Assembly: GCF_032884065.1 (NCBI RefSeq)
Contig: NC_088867.1
Location: 27,699,007 to 27,763,006 of the forward strand
Length of the DNA stretch: 64,000 nucleotides
Direction of reading: 5' to 3'
DNA from: Artemia franciscana
Lineage: Eukaryota; Arthropoda; Branchiopoda; Anostraca; Artemiidae
The notes under the pieces were generated by a model that saw only the letters and a list, made by a program, of their open reading frames with translations, was not told where the DNA came from and ran no database searches. Below, piece after piece: positions 40,816 to 50,378 of this stretch. Numbering within the stretch: the stretch's first letter is position 1; every line of letters starts with the position of its first letter. The translations under genes and the position numbers were made by a program.

Positions 40816-41130
40816 CTAAAAATATAAATCAAGAAGATGAAGCAAAATTTAAAGCATACATTGGCTTTTGAAAGCTAAAAGTAGTTTTATTGTTAAAGTC
40901 ATAAAATCGACATTGATTTAAATCAGATCATTCGATTAATTTTTATTGTTAGAACATATTTATATGAATTATTGTTATTTGCTTTATAAGCAAATTATTA
41001 TTATGATTATTATTATAATTATGATTATTTAAAATAATTATTATTATATTAAAACATTATTATTAGCAATAATAGATTTATTAGCAACAATCAAAGCTTA
41101 AATACAAATATTTTGAAATAGTTATTTGCA
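40816..41130 (-). other. AT-rich intron edge with ATT-type repeats
   Basis: TATTATTATGATTATTATTATAATT-like low complexity near 40970-41090. No other feature. Confidence 0.6.
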
Positions 41131-41139
41131 AAAGCTAAT

Positions 41140-42290
41140 TTTTATGTCCATGACATGGCGACTCTCTTTCTACACCGCCTGGCATAAACTTTATACACGG
41201 TGCAACTTCCCGATGGATTCTCGAGTAATTTAGTTGGAAAAATACATTTTTATAATAATTCGGTCGGTGTGTGTGTCCTTTGGTTTTTATGGCACTTGGT
41301 ATTAACCAAGTGACATATAGCGATCGCAAATTCAGTCGGTCTGTCTGTCGGTCTGTCGGTCCTAGTTTTGCTACTTTAGGCACTTCCATGTAAGCTAGGA
41401 CGATGAAATTTATAGTAACAAAATTATAGGAAAATTATAGCAACAAATACGTAAGTATTTGTAACTTATGAACGGTCGATCAAATCTTAGTGAAATTTGA
41501 TATTTAGAAGGATCTTGGGCTTTAGAACTGTCATTTTAAATTCCAACCAGATCCGGTGACATTGGGGGAAGTTAGAGGAGAAAACGTGAAAATCGAGGTA
41601 TCTTACGAATGGGTGATCGGATCTGAATGAAACTTTATATATAGAAGAATATTATGTCTCAGATGCTCCATTGACAATTGGAAGCGGATCCCGCGACATA
41701 GAGGGTTGGAGGGGGGACCAGAAATCTTGGGAACCGAAAATCTTGGAAAACGCTTAGAGCGGAGAGATTGAGATGGGAAGAATAAGCACAAGTTATAGAT
41801 ACGAAATTGACATAATTGGAACGAATCCGTTTCTTTGGGGGAGGTGGGGTGATAATTTGGAAAAATTTGAAAAATTGAAGTATCTTTAGCTTAAGAACGG
41901 GTTACTGAATCTTAATGAAATTTGATGTTTAGAAGGAACTTATGTCTCAGTTCTTATTTCAAATCCCGACCAGATTTGTTGACATTGGGGAGAGTTGGAG
42001 GGGTAAACCAGAAATCTTGGAAAACGCTTATAAATGTCGTAGATACGTGATTCACGTAACCGGACTGGATCCACTCTCTTTGGAGGAGTTAAGGGGTGGG
42101 GTTCAGTGCTTTGGGGAGTTTGGTGCTTTTGGACGTGCTAGGACGATGAAAATTGATAGGTGTGTCAGGGAGCTGCACAAATTGACTTGATAAGGTCGTT
42201 TTCCCCGACTCGACCATCTGAGGGGCTGCAGGGAGAGGTAAAACCTCGTCACAAGTGCCATATGAGCTCTTAGCTCTTGTTTTGTTTTGT
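41140..42290 (-). repeat. Composite tandem repeat family B, reverse copy
   Basis: Reverse complement of the 10285-14015 family. About four monomers are legible, each with the complements of CCTTCTAAATATCAAATTT, ATTAAGATCCGATCACC and TTTTCCAAGATTT. It starts with the AAGAGCTCATATGGCACTT block at its right end (42270) and finishes with the hairpin word CTTGGTATTAACCAAG near 41297 and a GTCGGTCTGTCGGTC run at 41336-41362. It has no LINE insertion, so it shows the uninterrupted layout. Confidence 0.8.
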
Positions 42291-43304
42291 ATTCTTATTT
42301 CTTCCAGTACGACTCCTATTGCACGTATCATTAAGATAATTAAGTGAAAAAAAAACACAAAAACAAAAATTCATTTGGTGATCTACATAATGTATTTGAA
42401 TTTACATTGGCAAAATATTTTTGAATTTCACATCCATTATTACCGATTCAATAGTTGAGTGATTACAAGAAAAGTCGTAGTTTACCACGAAGATTAGCAG
42501 ATCATAAGGTTGCAGAACTGTGAAATTAGGGAATCTTTTTTATAGGCTTTGAGTCTGTAAAAAAAAAAGATACAAGCTTTGGTAATAAAATCTTAATTAC
42601 AACATGAATATCTTTACCCATACCTGTCAAAGTCGAAAGATACACTATTTTTCGCTATGCACAGGCCCTAAATTCTCTTGAATTAACTATACCCTTTCGA
42701 AACAAGATTTCTTTTAGGTAGATTTTAGTTTCAGCAAAACAAAAAAATTGTATGGAGCCATGTCTGGAGAGTACGGAAGATGGGGAAGAAGGCTGTTCCG
42801 TTATCGACCAAATGTCAAAAGACTTTACATATGTGCAACCCAAACGTATTTTCTTCGATACCCGTACGAAATTAAAAGGAAGAAAGTTTTGGTACTCCTT
42901 TCAAGAAGCTCGTTAATTTCTTTTGAAGTAGTGTTCCATGGTTTCAGCAGAATTGCAACCTAGGAAAGAGGAAACCGCGGCCTATAGTAAGTGAAACTTT
43001 TATAAAGCCTACTGATGTAAGCGTTGTAGCAGGAGCTGTAATTGAAAGAGCGACGAGGCGAGAGTAATTCACCCCCTGAATTTTTGTAAAATGTTTTTTC
43101 GTACTTTCCTGAAAACAAAAAAGAAAACTTGCTGCCCTCTAGATTTTGCCCAATGCTGATTTTGGGTCTTCATTAAAAAGAAATTAAAAAAAGCCGTGCC
43201 CCTCTCCTTTCATTTTCGATAACTTGTATCTCTGCATTCAACACATTTTTATGGGAATTTCTACAGCCCTTTGAGCCAGACCAAAGCAAATGAAACCTAC
43301 TTAC
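42291..43304 (-). other. TMC intron, no recognised feature
   Basis: No exon or repeat match recognised. Confidence 0.45.
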
Positions 43305-43496
43305 TTCGATTTATCTTGTTTGATTTCAAGTTCCTCAAGAAGAGCTTCACGAAAGCCGAGAGCAATAGATGATTTCTTACTGAAAGCAGTTTCTTCACTT
43401 CCAATCATATAATCCCAGCCATTAAACAGTTTCCAAATAAATGAATAATCGTCACTATCATCCATACCTCTTGATTGTCGATTGTTGGAAGCCATT
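43305..43496 (-). CDS. TMC gene, exon with the cytoplasmic WxYMIG block
   Basis: 192-base exon after TATTGTGCAG and before TCGAA|GTAAGT. Its first base completes the Lys codon of the exon at 50378-50149. It encodes MASNNRQSRGMDDSDDYSFI, WKLFNGWDYMIGSEETAFSK, KSSIALGFREALLEELEIKQ, DKS. A hydrophilic stretch with the WKLF-x-x-WDYMIG-x-x-ETA and FREALLEE motifs is the conserved cytoplasmic loop between early membrane helices of TMC proteins. It ends with two bases of a Lys codon completed by the next exon. Confidence 0.95.
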
Positions 43497-43687
43497 CTGC
43501 ACAATAGATATTTTTTTAAAGTAAAACACACATTTTTTGTAGGTTTGACACTGTTATTTACAATTAGATTCTTCATTTTGTGCCCTTTCCAGATGTCATA
43601 TCCTTGTTTGATATACTACATCCTATCCGCCTGATAATCTCAGATACAGTCATAGGATATACATAAAACTAAAGTAAACTAGACCTA

Positions 43688-43705
43688 CGTTGCCCGGGCA
43701 ACGTG
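43688..43705. repeat. 18-base perfect palindrome ACGTTGCCCGGGCAACGT
   Basis: Followed by a GTGTTGCGGCAAC / GTCCGGCTTTGCCGAC structured segment. It lies just outside the inverted repeat arm at 43745. It may belong to the edge of the outer repeat that hosts the Helitron. Confidence 0.7.
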
Positions 43706-43744
43706 AAGTGTTGCGGCAACCTTTGTCCGGCTTTGCCGACTAAA

Positions 43745-43773
43745 GTGTTACGAGAGCAACAGTTTGGTTTTGT
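43745..43773 (+). repeat. Left arm of a spaced inverted repeat
   Basis: GTGTTACGAGAGCAACAGTT and following bases are complementary to 47565-47593 with one mismatch over 29 bases. The interval of 3.85 kb contains the Helitron and the 46085 tandem array. Confidence 0.6.
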
Positions 43774-43999
43774 TTCTTCGCTATCAATCAGTAACCACAT
43801 GATCAAAGGCTATTCCTCAGCGTTGAAAAAAAAAACAACAACAAAATAGTATCGAAAGAATGGAAATTGACTTTGCAGCCAGTTGAACTTTATCCTTTTC
43901 AATCATAGACATCGTGAAGGATGAAAACTCGAAACAATCTATATATATAAAAATAAGTTGTCTGTGTGTGGATCTGTGGATGGATCAGGTGACGTCACC

Positions 44000-44920
44000 T
44001 GAAAAAACTGGATCAGGTGACAAAACTGAAAACTGAAAAAACTAAAAAAAGGCAAAAACTACAAAAAAAACTAAAAACTAATAAAAAAAATAAAAAAGCT
44101 AAAAAACTAAAAAAACTAAAAAAAGGCAAAAACTCCAAAAAAAACTAAAAACTAATAAAAAAGCTAAAAAACTAAAAAAACTAAAATAAGGCAAAAACTA
44201 CAAAAAAAAACTAAAAACTAATAAAAAAAATAAAAAAGCTAAAAAACTAAAAAAACTAAAAAAACTAAAAAAAGGTAAAAAACTAAAAAAACTAAAAACT
44301 AAAAAAAAACTAAAAAAAAAGGAAAAAACTGAAAAATAAGCTAAAATAAAGGTAAAAACCAATAAAAAACTAAAAAAAAAACTGAAAAAACTAAAAAAAA
44401 GGCAAAAACTACAAAAAAAAACTAAAAACTAATAAAAAAAGTAAAAAAGCTAAAAAACTAAAAAAACTAAAAAAACTAAAAAAAGGTAAAAAACTAAAAA
44501 AAATAAAAAAAAAAAACTAAAAAAAAGGAAAAAACTGAAAAATAAGCTAAAATAAAGGTAAAAACCAATAAAAAACTAAAAAGAAAAAAAGAAAAAACTA
44601 AAAAAAATTTTCATCTAAAAAACTAAAAAAAACTAAAAAAGGTAAAAACTAAAAGAACTAAAAAAGAAAAAAATAAATGACGACACTCAAAGAGAAAGCG
44701 ACCAGGACAAAAGGAATGTTCGATTAGCAATCAACAAAGCACCGGGACACAGGGAGTATAAATGACGACCAGGACATAAGTAAAAAAAAAACTAACAAAA
44801 CTAAAAAGAAGGTAAAAACTACAAAAAAAAAAGAAAAAAAAACTAAAAACTAATAAAAAAACTAAAAAATCTAAAAATCTAAATAAACTAAAAAAGAAAA
44901 AAAAAAGGAAAAAAATAAAG
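44000..44920 (+). repeat. A-rich tandem repeat inside the Helitron
   Basis: Irregular repeats of AACTAAAAAAACTAAAAAAA, GGCAAAAACTAC, AATAAAAAAGCTAAAAAACT and GGTAAAAACC. A longer period of roughly 300 bases (about 44200-44400 and 44430-44590) is visible. Confidence 0.9.
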
Positions 44921-45094
44921 GAGAAAAACAAAACTAAAAAACGAATGTATATACAGACCGGGACACCGGGATACAAATGACGACCGGGACACAGGGAATA
45001 TAAATGACGACCGGGACACAGGGACACAACTACAACGGGGACACCGGGGGAAACAGGGGGATATAAATGACGACCGGGACACCGGGACAGGGAA

Positions 45095-45290
45095 TGGTCG
45101 ATTAGCAATCACCATCAACAAAGCTCAAGGGCAATCATTAGAATCATGAGGTATAGATCTGAATACAGATTGTTTTCCCATGGACCATTATATGTTGCAT
45201 GTTCAAGAGTCGGTAAACCTGACAATCTATTTATATGCAAAGACAATGGGACAGCAAAGAATGTTGTATATTCGCAAGTTTTACGTAGTT
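45095..45290 (+). pseudogene. Helitron helicase C-terminal fragment
   Basis: Reads RLAITINKAQGQSLES, then TGA, then GIDLNTDCF. After a one-base frameshift near 45177 it continues SHGPLYVACSRVGKPDNLFI, CKDNGTAKNVVYSQVLR and a stop. INKAQGQSL and LYVACSRV are the last conserved helicase motifs of Pif1-like proteins of Helitrons. A duplicated shorter echo of its beginning (RLAINKA) lies near 44718-44742. Confidence 0.85.
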
Positions 45291-45294
45291 AAAA

Positions 45295-45296
<2 letters not shown>

Positions 45297-45352
<56 letters not shown>

Positions 45353-45362
45353 ATCTATCTAT
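45297..45362. repeat. (TA)n plus (CTAT)n microsatellite in the Helitron
   Basis: About 53 bases of TA followed by CTATCTATCTAT. Confidence 0.95.
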
Positions 45363-45448
45363 ATTCACAGGTGGGACATAGGGACACAACTACAATGGCG
45401 CGTAACTATTATGGCGCGTAACGACTTACGCGCGCGGGGGGGCTTGGG

Positions 45449-45476
45449 GGGGGCGCGAAGCGCCCCCACCAACTAG
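45449..45476 (+). repeat. Additional upstream Helitron 3' end
   Basis: Stem GGGGGCGC, loop GAA, stem GCGCCCCC (45449-45467), then ACCAA and CTAG (45473-45476). Complete in form, 37 bases before the terminus actually used. Confidence 0.8.
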
Positions 45477-45794
45477 GTATTGGGGTGGCGCGAAGCGCCA
45501 CCCCAACAGCTAGTATCTTATATAATCTAGTTGGTATTATAAAGCTATCCCTAACTTTTCAGGATCAAAAATGGCACTCTATTACCATAGATGGCACTCT
45601 ATTAATTATTACGAAACTATCTCATTGCTTTACATTCTCGTTTGTGCTTGTTTCTTCATTATAGTTAAATGATGAAGTTGCCAGCCTATTGAATTTTTCA
45701 AAACTATATGTTCAAACAAGAACGCAATCAGTTATCACACGACCAAAGGCTATTCTTCAGCGTTGAAAAAACAACAACTACAAAATAATATCGA

Positions 45795-45920
45795 AAGAAG
45801 GGACTAAATTGACTTTGCAGCCAGTTGAACTTTATTCTTTTCAATCGTAGACATCGTGACAGATGAAACTTGGAACAGTATCTTATATAATCTAGTTGGT
45901 ATTATAAAGCTATCTGTAAC
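45795..45920 (+). repeat. Related flank carrying the empty Helitron site
   Basis: Homologous to 43865-43937 joined to 45514-45560: TTGACTTTGCAGCCAGTTGA, GACATCGTGA, then CTTGGAACAGTATCTTATAT without the Helitron, then AATCTAGTTGGTATTATAAA. It is a diverged direct copy of the repeat into which the Helitron inserted. Confidence 0.85.
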
Positions 45921-46084
45921 TTTCATATTAAAGTACCATAGGTGACACTAATTATTACGAAACTGCCTCATTGTTTTATGTTATTGTTTTTACCCGTTGC
46001 GTAAACACTTAATTCTGTCAAGTTTAAAGAGAACGAATTCAATGTGCTCCAATTTGCACAAATTTCTTGCCCAAAGTGAACAGA

Positions 46085-46685
46085 TTCTTACTAACAAGTC
46101 CCTCTTCCGTGATAGACATCATGTTCACCGGAAACAAATAAATGGGTACACCAACTAGCAAACGTTGTAAACCCCTGATCGCTGAAGATGATTGTAGCCC
46201 AACAGCTGATCATTACTTACAAGTCCCCTGCATGTCTTACCACTGGAACCAATTTGGTTTAACCATCAAATACACCGGAAACAAATAATAGGTACACCAA
46301 CTAGCAAAAGTGGCAAACCCCTCATTGCTGAAGATGATTATGAGCTAACAGCCTTTTCTCGCCCAAAGTGAACCGATTCTTACTTACAAGTCCCTCTCCC
46401 GTGATAGGCATCAAGTTCACTGGAAACAAATATATAGGTACACCAACTAGCATAGTTGCAAACCCCTCATCGCTGAAGTTGACTGCTGCCTAACAGCAGA
46501 TTATTACTTAAAAGTCCACTACATGTCTTACCAGAGGAACCAAATTGGCTTTACCATCAAATACACTGGAAACAAATAATAGATACACCAACTAGCAAAA
46601 GTTGCCAACCCCTGATTGCCGAAGGTGATTATTACTTAACAGCCGACTGTTGCTTACAAGTCCTCTATATGTCTCACAATTTGTA
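46085..46685 (+). repeat. Tandem array with two alternating monomer types
   Basis: Monomers share TTACTTACAAGTCC, ACACCGGAAACAAATAATAG, GTACACCAACTAGCAAA, GCAAACCCCT and GCTGAAGATGATTA. Type A (about 46087 and 46377) has CCCGTGATAGACATCA-like sequence; type B (about 46212, 46500 and a partial at 46648) has CATGTCTTACCA(C/G)(T/A)GGAACCAA. A-B pairs repeat every 288-290 bases. A partial monomer recurs at about 51995-52060. Confidence 0.85.
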
Positions 46686-48388
46686 TCGGCCTAGATTTCG
46701 TTTCAGTGTGTACCTTACTACTGAATTTGTCAATCCCTTGAAACTGTCAAACTGGTATACCTCATGAAGGAATTTTTGTACCAAAAAATGGATGTCATAT
46801 ACTTGATTAGCTCATCAAGAGCTATTGATTGCCTTTGAAAAAAATTCTATCTGTCTTAGTTCAAAAGTTAATTTTTTTGCCATAGGCCAGCTTTCTAACG
46901 TCACCACTTAGAAAGGAGAAAAAGGATAAGCTCCAATTTCTTTAGCAATGAGAGAACTTTTAAAGTTTATTAGGTACATCTGATACCATTTCTCTACCGC
47001 GATCCCAAGTCCAAAAAACCGAATGATAAACTCAGATGAAATCACGAACAGAAATTGGTAGAAACAATAGATTCTTTCGGACCCGGGGGAAAATGTCACA
47101 TCTTTGATTCTGTAAATGTTTCTATTTATCACTCAAAGAAGATATATTGGCCGTGGGGCCGGGTGACTGCCGCATATATTTAACACTTATAGAATTTAGT
47201 CCATCTTCAATTTGAAAGTGGTGCCTGCCTGCTTGCCTGCTAGAACGAAGCTTTCCACTCGAAAGCAGAAACATGGTTTGATGAAACGAAAGCATGACTG
47301 CACAACTTCAGGTACTCCTCTCTGACGTAGGCTATATAACCTCACTTTACTTCGCACACCATAGGCTCTGGCTTGTGGACAAGCAAAAACCATCCTTTTT
47401 GGCCCCAGGCAAGAGTTCTGCGAAGCTTTCCAAAATGTAATGTTATATTCATTAATCCGGCCTGAGGTCCACACTTTCCGTTAAAACCGCACAGGTTAGA
47501 CCCTTACCAGTTTCCGGGGATAAGCCGAGATCGGTGGCATAGGAAAAAAAAAACAAAAAAAGGGACAAAACCAAACTGTTGCTCTCGCAACACAATTCTA
47601 AAACAACAAAATTCTTGCCTTACAATATGCAGCATGTTTCCTGCCATTGTCATCAGCATTTTAAAATCATTTTAAATAATGATTTATTCAACTTCTATTT
47701 ACTTTTATTGTTTCTTAATCATATTCATTTGAATGATTTCAAATTTTTTTGTAAGCTGGTGGAGCTTACAATCTACGTCAAGCAAACTTGATTCTACAAG
47801 TTTAGAACTGGAATAATCAGGTGCGCTAACCTTAGGAATTGCCTGATAAGCAAGAGCTCTATGAAACTCAACAAGATTTCGTCCTATCACCGTTTTGTTT
47901 TCTAGCCATTATAATTAATAATAAGATATGGTTGATAAAAAATAAAATCAAAAAAGTAATATTGTGCCATTTGGGATACAGATAAAGGCCATATTCAGGC
48001 ATTGAATATTCGTATTCATTTTTTTTTTGCAAGCTATTTCTAAGTAAAATTTGTCCGTCTTTTGTCTTTTCGCAGGAGAAGGGTTGACAAACTTTGCAAA
48101 CCAAAAAATATATTTCTTAACGCGTGCCTGGTAATACATATTTGTAATAAATATACTAAAATACGTGACTTTTTTGTAAGAAACGGGAGGGGGAATAAAA
48201 ATAATATTTTTCAGTCTTGTCCCCCTCTTCTTCGAAAGGAATTGCTTTGCGTAAGCTAAAATAATTTTGAAAAAAAAATATAAAGTGGCTAATTTGGTTT
48301 TTTAGACATTTTGCTATTTACTATAATAGGCAAATTTATATCCAGATTAGCAAGAATCACGTTTTCGCTCAAAATTTTGTATCGCTAT
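46686..48388 (-). other. TMC intron, unassigned
   Basis: No exon recognised. Contains a moderately GC-richer stretch (47160-47560) and the right arm of the spaced inverted repeat at 47565-47593. Confidence 0.4.
47565..47593 (-). repeat. Right arm of a spaced inverted repeat
   Basis: ACAAAACCAAACTGTTGCTC and following bases; complementary to 43745-43773 with one mismatch. Confidence 0.6.
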
Positions 48389-49838
48389 CAAACAGTTCGT
48401 GGTAACGAGGAGCGACCCGGCTCAATAGTAAACGAAACTCTAAAAAACGGAATTTCGATGCTAAAAGATATATCAAAAGAATCGGATTTTTATGCTGATT
48501 TTAAATATATAAGTTTCATCAAATTTAGTCTTTGTCATCAAAAGTTACGTGCCTGAGAAAATTTGCCTTATTTTGGAAAATAGGGGGTAACACCCCCTAA
48601 AAGTCATAGGGTCTTAATGAAAATTACACCATCGCATTCAGCGTATCAGAGAACCATATAGAAAAAATTACAAGGTCCAATCTACAAAAATGTGGAATTT
48701 CGTTTTTTTTGCCAGAAGACAAATCACGGGTGCGTGTTTATTTGTTTTTTTGTTGTTTTTTTTTTTCCCAGGGGTCATCGTATCGACCAAGTGGTCCTAG
48801 AGTGTTGCAAAAGGGCTCATTCTAACGGAAATGAAAAGTTCTAGTGCCCTTTTTAAGTGACCAAAAAAATTGGAGGGCACCTAGGCCCCCTCCCACGCTC
48901 ATTTTTCTCCAAAGTCAACGGATCAAAATTTTGAGATAGCCATTTTGTTCCGCATAGTCGAAAACTATAATAACTATGTCTTTGGGGATGACTTACCCCC
49001 CCACAGTCCCTGGGGGAGGGGCTGCAATTTACAAACTTTGACCAATGTTTACATACAGTAGGTTAATGGTTACTGGGAAGTGTACCGACGTTATCAGGGG
49101 GATTTTTTTTTGGTTTGGGTGTGGGGTTCAGGGGAGGGGGCTATATGGGAGGATCTTTCCTTGGAGGAATATTTCATGGGGGAAGAGAAATTCAATGAAA
49201 AGGGCGCAGGACTTTCTAGCATTACTATAAAAAAAAACAATGAAAATGTAAACATGAAAAAGTTTTTTCAATTGAAAGTAAGGAGAAGCATTAAAGCTTA
49301 AAACGAACAGAGATTATTACGCATATGAGGGGTTCTAAAAATACTCTAGCATAAAGAGCGAGGTATTTAGGAGGAGATAAATACTTCGCTCTTTATGCTA
49401 AAATTTTTTTAAATAATTTCAACTATTTATTCTACGGCCTTTCTGATTCAGGGGTCATTCTTAAAGAATTGGGATAAAACAAGATTTAGTGTGAAGAGCG
49501 AGGTATTAACGAGGGGACCAACCCCCTCATATATATAATCAAAAATATAAGAATATAAAAGTTTGTTACGTAAGTTAATTCTTAAGTTACGTATTTTTTT
49601 TTACTAATAAAAACGTTCGTTAAAAATAAAAGGTCTAGTTGCCTTTTTAAGTAACCGAAAAATTGGAGGGCAACTAAACCTCCTTCCCCACCCCTTATTT
49701 CTCAAAATCGTCTGATCAAAACTAAGAGAAAGCCATTTAGCCAAAAAAAGAATTAATATGCAAATTTCAAATTTGTTTGTTTTAAGTTTTAATGTCGCTC
49801 CTTACTTTCATTTAAAAAAACTTGTTTTTTTATTTAAT
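48389..49838 (+). mobile_element. Foldback element, copy C4 lacking the tail hairpin
   Basis: The head is present but shortened (CAGTTCGTGGTAACGAGGAG; the ACTGTAGTA part is deleted, so the head cannot pair fully). The body is typical and most similar to C10. Near 49760 the body jumps to the last 60 bases of the distal arm, so the tail hairpin is missing, although the terminus CTTGTTTTTTTATTTAATT is kept. Confidence 0.88.
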
Positions 49839-50148
49839 TTCAATTTAGGATCGTCATAACTAACATAGGGATCAATTGCACTTTCTTCGTAAGTAAGAAG
49901 TATAGAATTTCTCTCTAAGCATTAAGTTAACTTAAGCTTCAAGGATCTATGCTGAAGATTCTCTTCTCTCCCAAGGTCAAAATAAATGAATCCTTAAGAT
50001 TTCGCTATAATGAGAAGCAAAATGTCTACTATCCTGAGAATTGATCATTTTTTATTTTCAAAAACCTGTTGTTTTTTTCACAGATTTTTTCCTTAACTAG
50101 ACTTTATGACAATTGGAATTGGCCACAGAATATGAGGATTTGACTTAC
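49839..50148 (-). other. TMC intron between C4 and the first recognised exon
   Basis: No other feature seen. Confidence 0.5.
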
Positions 50149-50378
50149 TTTCGAAGAATGACAAAGTAGCTATAAACGAAAAGTAAAACTCCTGAAAGGA
50201 AGTAAGCAAGCGGTAGCTTGTAAAACCGGATTGAATTGTTAGTGTAGAATCCATAGAAAAGTGGTGAATACTTTAGAACCCCATCAAAATTCCAAAATGA
50301 CTGGAAGTTAAAAGCAGTAGCTTTTTCCTCTTCTAGCAAATTCTGGCGGTTAATGTCACCTTCATTTGGAAATAAGAC
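50149..50378 (-). CDS. TMC gene, first recognised exon in the window
   Basis: 230-base exon after TCATTATAG and before CGAAA|... with donor GTAAGT. It is open from its first codon in phase 0 and encodes VLFPNEGDINRQNLLEEEKA, TAFNFQSFWNFDGVLKYSPL, FYGFYTNNSIRFYKLPLAYF, LSGVLLFVYSYFVILRK. The FDGxLKYSxLFYGFYTN block, the YKLPLAYFL helix and the terminal VILRK, which runs into MASNNRQSR of the next exon, are typical of TMC proteins just before the first cytoplasmic loop. Exons for the N-terminus and first membrane helix should lie upstream (higher coordinates). I searched for them to 64000 by eye and did not find them. Confidence 0.95.

Larger units (their letters stand above)
43938..45513 (+). 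mobile_element. Helitron, non-autonomous, with helicase relic
   Basis: The 5' end TCTATATATATAAAAATAAG sits after a host A. The 3' end is a stem-loop GGGGTGGCGC-GAA-GCGCCACCCC (45482-45504), then AACAG and CTAG (45510-45513), followed by a host T. These are the diagnostic Helitron termini (5' TC, 3' hairpin plus CTRR, insertion between A and T). The interior has a long A-rich tandem, GACCGGGACACAGGGA repeats, and the C-terminal piece of a Pif1-type helicase. A related flanking copy at about 45795-45920 shows the uninserted target. No Rep domain is visible, so the element is non-autonomous. Confidence 0.92.

Noticed and set aside
44731-45121. Minus-strand frames rich in CPGRHLY repeats
   Set aside because: Translations of the GACCGGGACACAGGG tandem in the Helitron.
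46085-46685. CRISPR-like array
   Set aside because: Repeats and spacers are not distinguishable; whole monomers are repeated, and the context is an animal genome.
46908-47132. Minus-strand frame with aromatic residues as a possible extra TMC exon
   Set aside because: The exons at 50378-50149 and 43496-43305 already join in phase with the expected protein order, leaving no room for it.
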